Below, one piece after another: positions 34,744 to 43,471 of a stretch of DNA of 64,000 nt. The position numbers and the translations under genes are program-made. The notes under the pieces are model-generated. The model worked only from the letters and a program-made list of their open reading frames with translations. It was not told the DNA's origin and did not search any database. The first letter of the stretch is position 1, and each line of letters begins with the position of its first letter. The stretch is taken from the NCBI RefSeq assembly GCF_013374995.1, contig NZ_CP056030.1, forward strand, positions 4,248,501 through 4,312,500, written 5' to 3'. This DNA is from Pseudomonas eucalypticola (lineage in GTDB: Bacteria; Pseudomonadota; Gammaproteobacteria; Pseudomonadales; Pseudomonadaceae).

Positions 34744-37377
34744 TCATCGGCTACTCAAACCCGAGCCTGCGGCATGAATGCACGGCGCCTGGGCGCTCAC
34801 CATGGGGTGACCTGCCCCGCGTTCGCCCAGGCGGTAGGCAATCTGGCAACTGGAGCCCCCCTGCAGGTTGACCGACAGGGTGCCGGCATCGGCGATACCT
34901 TGTACGAAGGCATTGTTGCCCTGGCCCACCACGCCTACCACATTGCCACCGGCATCACGTACGTCAGCCCCGAACGGCAAGGCAATATGCCCACCGTTGG
35001 TGATATGGATCACGGCCGATTGTCCGACGCGCGTCTTGAAGTCCAGCTTCACGATGGCGCCGGCGTAGGGGGCGACCTGCTGTGTGGTGTTTTGGAAAGT
35101 AACGTCCATGGAGCTGCCCTTGGGGTCCAGGTTGATGGTATTCATGCGGTACGGGGACAGGTAAGGCATTACCCCATAGCCACGCTTGTCCAGCTCCAGG
35201 CCGGACAGCCCGCCAATGGTCGCGCCCTCGCCGCCCGGCGCCGATACCACGGCAATGGTCTCGCCGGTGGTGGGCGACAGGGTCACCCCACCGCTATGCA
35301 CCACCATGCTGCCATCGCTACCCAGGGAATATGCCTTGTAGTCGCTGCCTTGCTCGTAAGAGCCGCGCACCGTGCTGCGGCGGCCGCGGTACTGGGCATT
35401 CACACTGCCAGAGCTGGAGGTGTTGCTATCGCTGGCCTGGGCCACGCCATAGCTCAGGCGCCCCGCCTCATCGGCCGTGCCGCTGAGGTAGTTGCGCAAC
35501 GTGCTGCCCTGCCCCGGCGCTGTGGTGTACTGGGTGCTCAAGCTCGGCGACCGGGTGCTGCTGCCCAGTGGCAAGGTCAGGCTGAGAAAATACTGGGTTT
35601 GCGCGCCGGCGAATTGATCATCGTCTCGGCTGGCCGACAGGCTGTAGCTGACATCGCCCAGGTGCCCGTTGAAACCCACCTGGAATTGCCGGCTGGATGT
35701 GTCCATGCCGCTCCAGCGTTTGCTGCTGGAGCCGGTCAGGAACACCGAACCATAGCTGCCCACGGGCTGGTCGATGCTGATGTCGAAGCGATCGCGTTCG
35801 TTGCCGTTCCACAACCAGTCCTGCCGAAAAGCCGGGTCTTTGACCTGCGCGCGGGCATCGACCGCCTGCGACAGGGTCATGTACCTGGATGAGGAGTAGC
35901 GGTACGCGGCCAGGGTGACATTGGTCTTGGTATCGGTGAGCATCTTGCTGTAGGCCAGCTTCACGCTGCGCCCGGACGCCGAGCCCTGGCCATTGCCCAG
36001 GTCGGTGTGTTCCTGCGTCAGGTCCAGGGAGAATGCCCCCATCGGCGTGTTCAGGCCAGCGCCGAGCAGCCCGGCGTGAAAGCCCTCACTGGCCTGGAGA
36101 CCGCCGTAACCGGTCAGGTAGTTATTGAAGCCGTAGTGCACCGTGCCCTGTAGCAGGTGGGCGTCGGAAGACAGGGCCTGGTTATACAGTTTACCGGCCA
36201 CCAGTTCATATTGGCTGCGCCCCGGACGCAGCAGGTTGGTCACCGACGAATACGGCACGGCGAACCGCCGCTCGCCGCCGTCCGCCTCGGTGACCACCAC
36301 ATTGAGGTCACCGCCATAGCCAGTGGGGTACAGGTCGTCGATCACGAAGTTACCCGGGGTCACGGTGGTCTGGTAGATCTTGATATCGTTCTGCCAAACC
36401 TCGACCCGCGCGTTGGTGCGGGCAAAGCTGCGAATGGTGGGCGCGAAGCCGATCTGCGAGTCCGGGAACATGCGCTCGTCCGATGCCAGGCTGGCACCGC
36501 GCACGGCCACGCTGTCAAAGCCCACGCCCTTGGTATTGATCTCGCCCAGGGTGACCAGGCTTTTAAGCCCCGCCACCGGGCGCTGCACGTAGGTCGACAA
36601 CCGGTTCCACTGTGCCTTGGTGCCATTGGTCCAGGTGACATTGGCATTGTGCCTGAACTGCCACAGGCCCAGGTTGAACCCGCCGCGCAACCCCAGGTAG
36701 GCAGAATCGGTGCTGCCGAAGTCATCATTCTGGGTGCCGAAGTAGTTCAGGTTGTAGTCCAGCTTCGCCGCAGTCACGCCCGGGTCCCAGTATTGCGCCT
36801 CCACGTACCCACGGGGCACGCGGCGCAAGCTTGCCTGGGGAACCTGCAGGTAGAGTTTCTGCTCCGACAGGTCGGCGTAGGCGATGGCGTTGGGGATGGC
36901 CGCGGCCACGGTGCGGCACCCCTGGCCCTCGGCCTGGGGTGGAGTGTCGATGCCGATGCGGCGCATTTCGGCCATGGTGAAGCAGGCTTCGGCAATGTTG
37001 CCGTGGCCCACATCGACGAATTCGATGCGTGCCCGGGAGGCCTGCTTGCCGTTCAAGTAGATGTCCAGGTCATAGTGCCCTGGCAACACGGGATTACCTT
37101 GCTGGTAGCGCGACATGTCCAGGTGCTTGGCATTGCCCACCAGGAATGAGCTGTCGAATTGCGCGTCCGGATGGACCGTCTGCGCGGCTGCCGGTGGCAG
37201 TGCCGATTGCGCCGCCCAAGCGGGCTTGGCTGGCCAGTGGAACACGAGACACAGCACGGCCCAGAATCGCAGGGTCGAACCGGAAGTCGAGGCGCGCGGA
37301 AACCTTCCGCCCACGCCAGGAGAGCGAGCTAAACAGTTCATATTCATCACAACAACGTGGCGGGGGTTTGCAAGCAT
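34744..37377 (-). CDS. Fimbrial outer-membrane usher (FimD/PapC family)
   Basis: 877 residues if it starts at 37377; an ATG at 37347 (MNMNCLARSP) gives 867, and neither has a clear ribosome-binding site. After the signal peptide (ending PAWAAQS) the N-terminal chaperone-binding domain begins FDSSFLVGNAKHLDMSRYQQ, as in ushers. The barrel carries RGASLASDERMFPDSQIGFA and VRGSARTNARVEV-like signatures (seen as FAPTIRSFARTNARVEVWQN), FVIDDLYPTGYGGDLNVVV (plug) and LPFGADVRDAGGNVVGVVGQ (C-terminal domains). Length is normal. It would assemble the pilin encoded upstream. A periplasmic chaperone gene, normally next to the usher, is not present in the window. Confidence 0.85.
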   Translation of the reverse strand: MLANPRHVVVMNMNCLARSPGVGGRFPRASTSGSTLRFWAVLCLVFHWPAKPAWAAQSALPPAAAQTVHPDAQFDSSFLVGNAKHLDMSRYQQGNPVLPGHYDLDIYLNGKQASRARIEFVDVGHGNIAEACFTMAEMRRIGIDTPPQAEGQGCRTVAAAIPNAIAYADLSEQKLYLQVPQASLRRVPRGYVEAQYWDPGVTAAKLDYNLNYFGTQNDDFGSTDSAYLGLRGGFNLGLWQFRHNANVTWTNGTKAQWNRLSTYVQRPVAGLKSLVTLGEINTKGVGFDSVAVRGASLASDERMFPDSQIGFAPTIRSFARTNARVEVWQNDIKIYQTTVTPGNFVIDDLYPTGYGGDLNVVVTEADGGERRFAVPYSSVTNLLRPGRSQYELVAGKLYNQALSSDAHLLQGTVHYGFNNYLTGYGGLQASEGFHAGLLGAGLNTPMGAFSLDLTQEHTDLGNGQGSASGRSVKLAYSKMLTDTKTNVTLAAYRYSSSRYMTLSQAVDARAQVKDPAFRQDWLWNGNERDRFDISIDQPVGSYGSVFLTGSSSKRWSGMDTSSRQFQVGFNGHLGDVSYSLSASRDDDQFAGAQTQYFLSLTLPLGSSTRSPSLSTQYTTAPGQGSTLRNYLSGTADEAGRLSYGVAQASDSNTSSSGSVNAQYRGRRSTVRGSYEQGSDYKAYSLGSDGSMVVHSGGVTLSPTTGETIAVVSAPGGEGATIGGLSGLELDKRGYGVMPYLSPYRMNTINLDPKGSSMDVTFQNTTQQVAPYAGAIVKLDFKTRVGQSAVIHITNGGHIALPFGADVRDAGGNVVGVVGQGNNAFVQGIADAGTLSVNLQGGSSCQIAYRLGERGAGHPMVSAQAPCIHAAGSGLSSR

Positions 37378-37467
37378 TTGACGGCGTTGTTACCGACGCG
37401 TATGACTCGACCGTTTCGTGTGGGGTCAAGCAGCCAGCCATTGAGGAAAGCGAGGCGCACTGCCGGG

Positions 37468-37498
37468 ATACCCCTGCATGGAGCGCACGCAGGGGTAT
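37468..37498 (-). promoter_or_regulatory. Intercistronic stem-loop between pilin and usher genes
   Basis: ATACCCCTGC and GCAGGGGTAT are exact inverted copies (10 bp) around an 11-base loop. The element starts five bases after the pilin stop codon and about 90 bases before the usher start, on the minus strand. Such hairpins often cut expression of usher relative to pilin. No T-run follows. Confidence 0.55.
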
Positions 37499-37502
37499 TG
37501 GC

Positions 37503-38060
37503 TCAGTTGTAGCTCAGTTGATATTTAACCTGGCTCTTGACCAGGCCCGCCGTCGATGCACCGGTGGCGTAGTACTGCACGCCGTAGGTCATTTCCGCGG
37601 CTTTGTTGATCAGCGCAAAGCTCTTCGCCGCGCCGGCATCACCGGGTTTGATCACGCTGTTATCATCGATGTTGAACAATTGCAGGCCCACTTGCGTGGC
37701 AGCGGTGGCACCGCTCAGCTGGTTCTTCAACAGGCCGGTGCTCAAGTCCACCAGGCTGGCGTCGTAGAGGAACTGCGCGCGTACGTTCTGTACCGACGCC
37801 GAGCAATTATTCACGGCGATGCGAAAGTTCAACGGCACAGCGGTATCACCGGCCTGCGCCAGATCAGCCACTTTAGCGGTGGCCAGGTCTACCGTGAAGT
37901 CACCGTTGGAGCCGGTGGTGACTTCACAGGTTTCGTCGGTCACCTTGCCATTGAAGGTAATGGTTCCCGCATCTGCCGCAACAGCGGCTTGCGACATCAG
38001 GCCAAGCCCGACCAGGCTCAATACCGCGCTGCCCAAAGACACTTTAAACTGCTTCTTCAT
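37503..38060 (-). CDS. Major fimbrial subunit (type 1/CupA-like pilin)
   Basis: 185 residues from MKKQFKVSL at 38060 (MDIDV at 38075 is an alternative). Signal peptide VSLGSAVLSLVGLGLMSQAAVAA. The mature protein begins DAGTITFNGKVTDETCEV and has one Cys pair (DETCEV and VNNCSA), the conserved disulphide of chaperone-usher pilins. It ends in KSQVKYQLSYN with the penultimate Tyr/aromatic pattern of the donor-strand groove. It is transcribed towards the usher with a hairpin between them. No tip adhesin or minor pilin is seen nearby. Confidence 0.85.
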   Translation of the reverse strand: MKKQFKVSLGSAVLSLVGLGLMSQAAVAADAGTITFNGKVTDETCEVTTGSNGDFTVDLATAKVADLAQAGDTAVPLNFRIAVNNCSASVQNVRAQFLYDASLVDLSTGLLKNQLSGATAATQVGLQLFNIDDNSVIKPGDAGAAKSFALINKAAEMTYGVQYYATGASTAGLVKSQVKYQLSYN

Positions 38061-38281
38061 CACGTCTATATCCATCCAGAAAGTTTCAGACAAACGCCAT
38101 CCGCGTTCCGCGTGAAGTGCACCCCTTATTGCCATCGGCCTCAGGCTGCATTCATGACGGCACGACAATTATCGGTACTGGGTCTTTATCGGTCTTTTAG
38201 AAAATGCCGCACTTTGTAGAAACAGCGCTTTATTTTTTCAATCGGTACAACACTGTATTTCAAGTTGCACAACAAGCCCGT

Positions 38282-39178
38282 TCAACGGCGCTCGTCCCGA
38301 TAACTTGACGGGGTTATTCCCATCAGGCTCTTGAAACTTGCGCACATATGCGCGTGGTCCGAGAAGCCGCACTCGTGGGCGATATCGCTGAGGGTCGACG
38401 CCTGGCTTCTGAGTAACTCGCAAGCCTTGGTCACCCGCTCCAGCATCACGTATTGATGAGGCGTCTGGCCCAGGGTGGCCCTGAACTGGCGGATGAACGC
38501 CGAACGGCCGAGGCCGGCGATGGCAGCCAGTTCCTCCACCCGCAGCGGCGCACTCAGGTTGGCGCGCAAATGCGCGATGACAGGGTCGAATGCCTGCATC
38601 CGCCGGGCGCTGCCCACCTGGCCGCGCCAGGCATCGCGCAACTCCAGTGTATGAAAAGCAATGGCCCGTGCCAGGTGCTCGGTCTTCATGGCCGCCACAC
38701 TGCCGGAGTGGTCCATGGCCCGCTTGATGCTGCGCAGCATCAGGCTCAGGCCGCGGTCCTGCAGGCCGAACATGGAGATCAACGGCAGGCGCAACCGCTC
38801 ACCGGGATAAACCGGACTGCTGGCCACTTCTTCGAAGACTTCGGCGCGGATGAACACATGCAGCACGCGGGTGGCATTGGCCAGCTCCACCTGCAGGATT
38901 TCCTTGGGCCCGGTGACCACGATGCTGTCGGGGCGCAGCAATCCGTGCTGGCGTCGAAAGTTGTTGTGCAGGGTGATCTTCAAGGGCCGCAATGGCACCA
39001 CGAACCACAGGTCGCGGGTTCTTTTGTAGGTGGCCTGGTGGGGCATTTCATCCGTGACTTCGGCATAGACCGTCTTCCACCCCAAGCCTGCGCTGGACTT
39101 GAGCAAGGACATGCCAGGGTGAAGCGCGAGGGGCGTATCGCTGCGGCGGTACTCATGTTGAAGGGGGTATTGGGGCAT
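38282..39178 (-). CDS. AraC family transcriptional regulator
   Basis: 298 residues. The C-terminal AraC DNA-binding domain is clear: LRVEELAAIAGLGRSAFIRQ then FRATLGQTPHQYVMLERV (first HTH, about 210-245) and LSDIAHECGFSDHAHMCASF (second HTH), ending in GITPSSYRDERR. The N-terminal part is a cupin-like ligand domain of the type often labelled AraC_N. It is encoded just upstream of the pilin gene on the same strand, about 220 bases away, so regulation of the fimbriae is plausible. The effector is unknown. Confidence 0.8.
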   Translation of the reverse strand: MPQYPLQHEYRRSDTPLALHPGMSLLKSSAGLGWKTVYAEVTDEMPHQATYKRTRDLWFVVPLRPLKITLHNNFRRQHGLLRPDSIVVTGPKEILQVELANATRVLHVFIRAEVFEEVASSPVYPGERLRLPLISMFGLQDRGLSLMLRSIKRAMDHSGSVAAMKTEHLARAIAFHTLELRDAWRGQVGSARRMQAFDPVIAHLRANLSAPLRVEELAAIAGLGRSAFIRQFRATLGQTPHQYVMLERVTKACELLRSQASTLSDIAHECGFSDHAHMCASFKSLMGITPSSYRDERR

Positions 39179-39425
39179 GGCAGGGGTCCTGAGTAAGCGG
39201 GTGCCATCCCACCGGTCCAGACTCGTTGCATTCGCAATGGCAACCGCGCGAACGGGTTCTGCGTCGTGGCGCCGATGACGCTGGCGGCGTTATCCGGTCA
39301 ATTCTGCGGTTCAGGGTGAAGGGCGTCTTTAAGATAAATCTGAAAGTGCCCGTCAAGGGGCCGGGCCTGGGGCTGACACCTGCCGAAGGACAGCGAGCGC
39401 CGGGTGATGCAGCCCGCCAGAGCCG

Positions 39426-40067
39426 TCAAGGGAACAGGCTGGCATTGGCGCAGAACGTCAGCAGCGCCTGGTCATTGTCCACCGCCAGCTTGCGCATGGC
39501 CGAGATCTTCTGGGCGCTGACGGTCTTGGTACTGCGGTTGAGCAACAAGGCAATCTCCCGGCCACTCATGCCGGACACGAAGTGGCGCAGTACTTCATAC
39601 TCCTTCACCGATAACCGCGCGACCCGCGCCTGCACGTCAGCGGTATCCGACCCCGCCGGCGAGGTACCTGGTCCGCGGTACACACGCCCGCGCGACAAGG
39701 CGCGCAGGGCCACCATGATTTCGTTGAGGTCGCCACTTTTCGAGATCACCCCGGACACCCCCAGGTCATAGAGGCTGGACAGTATCAGCGGGTTGGATTG
39801 CATGGTCAGGATGAGGATGCGCGTGTCCGGAAACTGGCGGCGCAGGTAGTCGATGAGCTTCAGGCCGTCGCCGTAGGTGTCGTCACCCGGCATGGTGTAA
39901 TCGGTGATGACCACCTGGGGCGCATGCGCCTGGTAGAGCCTGACCAACTCGCTGGGCCCATGGGCAGTGCCCACGACCTTGAAGCGGCCGTCCCGCTCGA
40001 TGATTTCCTGCACCCCCATGACCACGATCGGGTGGTCATCGGCTATCACGACACTCATTCTATTCAT
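39426..40067 (-). CDS. LuxR/NarL-type response regulator (partner of the adjacent hybrid kinase)
   Basis: 213 residues from MNRMSVVIADDHPIVVMG at 40067. The receiver domain has acidic DD near residue 11, phosphoacceptor Asp in VVITDYTMPGDDTYGDG near 55, Thr in ILILTMQSNP and Lys in GVISKSGDL. The LuxR HTH follows: LSVKEYEVLRHFVSGMSGRE, then IALLLNRSTKTVSAQK. This is the BvgA/RocA1 architecture. Its start overlaps the end of the kinase gene by eight bases, so the two form one operon. The downstream fimbrial locus is a probable target, by analogy with Roc control of cup fimbriae in P. aeruginosa. Confidence 0.85.
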   Translation of the reverse strand: MNRMSVVIADDHPIVVMGVQEIIERDGRFKVVGTAHGPSELVRLYQAHAPQVVITDYTMPGDDTYGDGLKLIDYLRRQFPDTRILILTMQSNPLILSSLYDLGVSGVISKSGDLNEIMVALRALSRGRVYRGPGTSPAGSDTADVQARVARLSVKEYEVLRHFVSGMSGREIALLLNRSTKTVSAQKISAMRKLAVDNDQALLTFCANASLFP

Positions 40068-42696
40068 GACTTTCAAATCCATTACCAGTGATCGAAGGCG
40101 TGGGCTCACCGTTTGCCCCAGGCGTGCCATCGCCCGGCGCTTTGACCAGCAGCCGTTCAATACGCTCCACCAGCACGGCGAAAGCGGGCGGCAAGGGCTG
40201 CTGTTCAGGCCATTGGGCCAGTTGCCTTTCAAGCGCTTCGCAGGCTTGGCTCAGGGCATGCGCCTTGACCACGGCCAAAGCACCGCACAGGCGGTGCAAC
40301 TGTTGCCCCAGCGCAACCCGGTCGAGGCGCAGCGCGGCATCACGCAGCACCTGGATATCGGCGCGCAGGGTGTGGTCGAACAGGGCGCGCAGGGCTGGGG
40401 ACAACTCGACGCGGTCCACAGGTGGGGCAGACGGGACCGGGGCTGGCATTGAACCATCGCCTGGGGGACACAGCCGCAGCAGTAGCTGATGCAGGTCACC
40501 CAGGCTCACCGGCTTGACCAACCAGGCGTCCATGCCGGCTGCGGCGACCAGCGCGGTCCCTTCATGCCCGGTACCGGCCGTGAGGCCCACCATGGGCAGC
40601 GCGGCGCCTTGGCGGCGCAGTTCATTGGCCAACTGGTAGCCCGTCATCAGCGGCATGTTGACGTCGGTCAACAGCACGTCGAACGCCCCTGGCGCCCACT
40701 GCGCCAACGCCACGCGGCCGTTCTCGGCCAGGGTCACCCGACAGCCCAGCGTCTGTAATTGCTCCTGAAGCAGTGCCCGATTCAGCGGGTTGTCCTCGGC
40801 GACCAGCACCCGCAACCCAAGCGGGGTGAATGTGTCGCCCTCCGAGGCTCCGGGTGCGGCCAATGGGCGTTGCCGGTTCAGCACGGCCTGGGTGACGCTG
40901 AAGGTGAAGGTACTGCCCACGCCTGGCTGACTGGCAACCTGCAGACGCCCGCCCATCAAGCTGGCCAGGCTCGCGCAAATGGACAACCCCAGCCCCGTGC
41001 CGCTGATGGTGTGTTCGGGAGCATGGGCCTGGTAGAACGGTTCGAACAGCCGGCGCTGTTGCTCGGGGGCGATGCCCACGCCGGTGTCGGTGACCTGCCA
41101 GTGCAGGACCGCGCTGTCAGCCACCACGTCCGCCTTCACCTGCAAGGCCACGCTACCGGCCTCGGTGAATTTCAGACCGTTACTGATCAGGTTGTTGAGG
41201 ACCTGTCGGGTACGCAGCACATCGCCCTGCACCAGGCCAGGCACATTGTCGTCGACACGCAGCTGCAGGTGCACGCCCCTGCCCTTGGCCATGCCCGCGT
41301 AGCCGGCCACTACTTCTTCGGCCAGTGCATGGGGGTCGAACGCCGCATACGCCAGGGTCATCTCGCCGGCCTCGATCTTGGACACGTCCAGCGCATCGCT
41401 GACCAGGTGAAGCAATGTGGTGCAGGATTGCTCGACGACCTTGAGATGGTGGTGTTGGCGAGGGTTCAGTGCGCTTCGCCCCAGCAGCTCCAGGGTACCC
41501 AAGGCGCCATAGAGCGGCGTGCGGATTTCATGGCTCATGGTCGCCAGAAACCGGGACTTGGCGGCGCTGGCGGCATCGGCGCTGCGCTTCGCTTCGGCGA
41601 CCATCTGGTTGGCCTGGCGCGCAGGCCAGACGACCTTGCGCGAGTACCAGCGCGTGGCCGCCCAACTGCCGAAAAGGCTCATCAGCAGCAATAGCGCACC
41701 GCCCAGCAACTGCCATTTGGCATAGCCGAAGAAATGCTGGTAACCCAGCTGGTACAGCGCTACCCAGCCGCCAGCCGCCGCGCCGCCGACCTTGAACACA
41801 ATGCCCTGCGCAGCGAAGTTCAAGCCCTGCGCATAGTCATCCGCCCGCCCCACCGCGTCCATCAGCGAATTACCCCGGGGGGATTGCAGCTGCAATTGGT
41901 CGTACAGCGGGCGCTCCCACACCTGCTCGGGGTTGTTCAGGCGTTCCAGGTCCAGCAGGGTCACGGCCACCACGCGGCGCTTGAGGTCCGGCGCCCACCA
42001 CAGGGCGTCAGGCAGCTTGAACGCAATGTAACCCAGCAGCTCGCCAGGCGTGTGCGAGCGCCCCCAGCTTACCCCTTGGTTCACCGCCGAAGGCGCCTGG
42101 GTCTGAAGCCCGGCGTGGATCTGCGCCACGGTCGGCAGGTAGCTGCCCAGGGTCAAGGGCGGGCGACCGGCGAAATGCCCCAGTGCCGGCACCGCCAGGC
42201 TGGTGTTGCCCTGCGCGCCCATGACGAGCAGCTGCGGCGCCGGATACGCCGAGGTGCTCCAAAAACTGCTGTAGAAGGTGGCCAGCAGCATCCCCAACGT
42301 GAAGTTGCCCGGGTTCGGTTCATTGCGGGCATGCTGCTGGGCCAGGGTGAAGGGCATGGAAAAGGTGAACTGCCGCCCTTCGTAGACACGCGCGTCGCTG
42401 GTTTCGGCCACCAGGGCGTGCTGGGTTTGCAGCCCCTGGGCGGGCTGGCGGCTTGGCGCGTGGTCGCCGTGCTGCGCGATCTGGGTCAGGAAGTCTTCGT
42501 GCTGGCGGATGTCGCCCATCAACCGGTTGAAATGCAGCGATACCTTGTTGCGTTCCTCGGACACCACCCGGCTCAGGGCCCAGGTGCAGGCTGCCAGCAT
42601 CAACAGGTTCAGGAACACCGCGCAGAGCAGCACGGTGTTGAGGCGCAGCGAGGTGGTGGCCAGCTTGCGAATCAAGCGGTAATTGTATTCCGGCAT
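40060..42696 (-). CDS. Hybrid sensor histidine kinase with receiver and Hpt domains (RocS/BvgS-like phosphorelay)
   Basis: 878 residues from MPEYNYRLIR at 42696; an upstream extension in the same frame has no support. TM1 is near 19-40 and TM2 near 325-345, enclosing a periplasmic sensor of about 280 residues. The HisKA box is ATMSHEIRTPLYGALGTLEL near 385, followed by the ATPase N, G1 and G2 boxes (LNNLISNGLKFTEAGSV, DTGVGIAPEQ, GTGLGLSICASLASLMGGR). The receiver follows, with VLLTDVNMPLMTGYQL near 675 and the LVKPVS Lys. The C-terminal Hpt has LHRLCGAL, whose His is the likely phosphocarrier. The output should pass to the LuxR-type regulator encoded next to it. Confidence 0.87.
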   Translation of the reverse strand: MPEYNYRLIRKLATTSLRLNTVLLCAVFLNLLMLAACTWALSRVVSEERNKVSLHFNRLMGDIRQHEDFLTQIAQHGDHAPSRQPAQGLQTQHALVAETSDARVYEGRQFTFSMPFTLAQQHARNEPNPGNFTLGMLLATFYSSFWSTSAYPAPQLLVMGAQGNTSLAVPALGHFAGRPPLTLGSYLPTVAQIHAGLQTQAPSAVNQGVSWGRSHTPGELLGYIAFKLPDALWWAPDLKRRVVAVTLLDLERLNNPEQVWERPLYDQLQLQSPRGNSLMDAVGRADDYAQGLNFAAQGIVFKVGGAAAGGWVALYQLGYQHFFGYAKWQLLGGALLLLMSLFGSWAATRWYSRKVVWPARQANQMVAEAKRSADAASAAKSRFLATMSHEIRTPLYGALGTLELLGRSALNPRQHHHLKVVEQSCTTLLHLVSDALDVSKIEAGEMTLAYAAFDPHALAEEVVAGYAGMAKGRGVHLQLRVDDNVPGLVQGDVLRTRQVLNNLISNGLKFTEAGSVALQVKADVVADSAVLHWQVTDTGVGIAPEQQRRLFEPFYQAHAPEHTISGTGLGLSICASLASLMGGRLQVASQPGVGSTFTFSVTQAVLNRQRPLAAPGASEGDTFTPLGLRVLVAEDNPLNRALLQEQLQTLGCRVTLAENGRVALAQWAPGAFDVLLTDVNMPLMTGYQLANELRRQGAALPMVGLTAGTGHEGTALVAAAGMDAWLVKPVSLGDLHQLLLRLCPPGDGSMPAPVPSAPPVDRVELSPALRALFDHTLRADIQVLRDAALRLDRVALGQQLHRLCGALAVVKAHALSQACEALERQLAQWPEQQPLPPAFAVLVERIERLLVKAPGDGTPGANGEPTPSITGNGFESHE

Positions 42697-42981
42697 GGGG
42701 TTACATCCGTTCAGAGGGAAGGGGCTGCCGACCCTGTACGGATTTTCAAGCGCGGGGGCGGTTGGACGGTCTGACTGGGCACGTGGGGAGGGCCAGCCCG
42801 CCGTCAACGAATGGCCATTGGAGTTTATGCGGCTTTTGCGACCGGCGCCTGCTTCCCGGGTGAGGCGATTTTCAGGTGCGATTATATCGCGGGTTGCGCC
42901 GCAGGCATCCAAACACCGCAAACCGCTGTCTTACCACACCCACCTGCGGCTAGAATGCGTCCCCCGATGACGGACGCCCGC
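42697..42981. other. Divergent region between the kinase and the DUF2946-like gene, no gene seen
   Basis: 285 bases hold no credible ORF of their own and must contain both promoters. No clear regulator site was recognised, including no obvious Fur or CopR/CueR box by eye. Confidence 0.35.
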
Positions 42982-43374
42982 ATGCTCTCACGTCGACACC
43001 TCAGCCACTGGCTGGCCTGCATGGCCGTGCTGGTCAACCTGCTGGCCATGCCCCTGCATGCCCGGCAGATGCAGCTGATGGAGGGGATGCCCACGGCAAT
43101 GATGGGCGATAACTGTGCCATGCACGGCATGCCCGCGATGCACGATGAGGGTCGCCGGCTCATCGATGTGCTGGACCCGCACCCGCACAAGATGCAACAC
43201 GGCGACTGCTGTTGCTGCGGTGCCTCGGGCATGGCCGGGCCGCCGCCCAGCCACTGGCGCGCGCCACCGCCCCATTACCTGGCCCAAGCCCCCCTCACCC
43301 ACCCCACGGTGCCCGCGCTGGCGCCGCGTTTTCGCTGGACCAGCCTCAACCCCCGCGCTTCCCCGCTGTCCTGA
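42982..43374 (+). CDS. DUF2946-like exported Met/His/Cys-rich small protein
   Basis: 130 residues from ATG 42982, which has GGA seven bases upstream (ATG 42967 is an alternative without one). A hydrophobic N-terminal segment (LSHWLACMAVLVNLLAMPLHA) is a signal peptide or anchor. The mature part has clusters of Met and His (MQLMEGMPTAMMGDNCAMHG, MPAMHDEG) and then HPHKMQHGDCCCCG, followed by a Pro-rich tail. This is the pattern of DUF2946 proteins, which often accompany copper-related outer-membrane receptors. Binding of Cu or another soft metal in the periplasm is likely, though not shown. The TonB-dependent receptor gene follows 97 bases later and is probably co-transcribed. Confidence 0.65.
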   Translation: MLSRRHLSHWLACMAVLVNLLAMPLHARQMQLMEGMPTAMMGDNCAMHGMPAMHDEGRRLIDVLDPHPHKMQHGDCCCCGASGMAGPPPSHWRAPPPHYLAQAPLTHPTVPALAPRFRWTSLNPRASPLS

Positions 43375-43471
43375 GCGGTACCGACCTTCATTCAGCCATG
43401 TGACGCCAGCCCGGTGCGGGCCTGCGCGCACGTGTGCGACTCATCAATTGGCTCACCAGGAACTGTGAACC

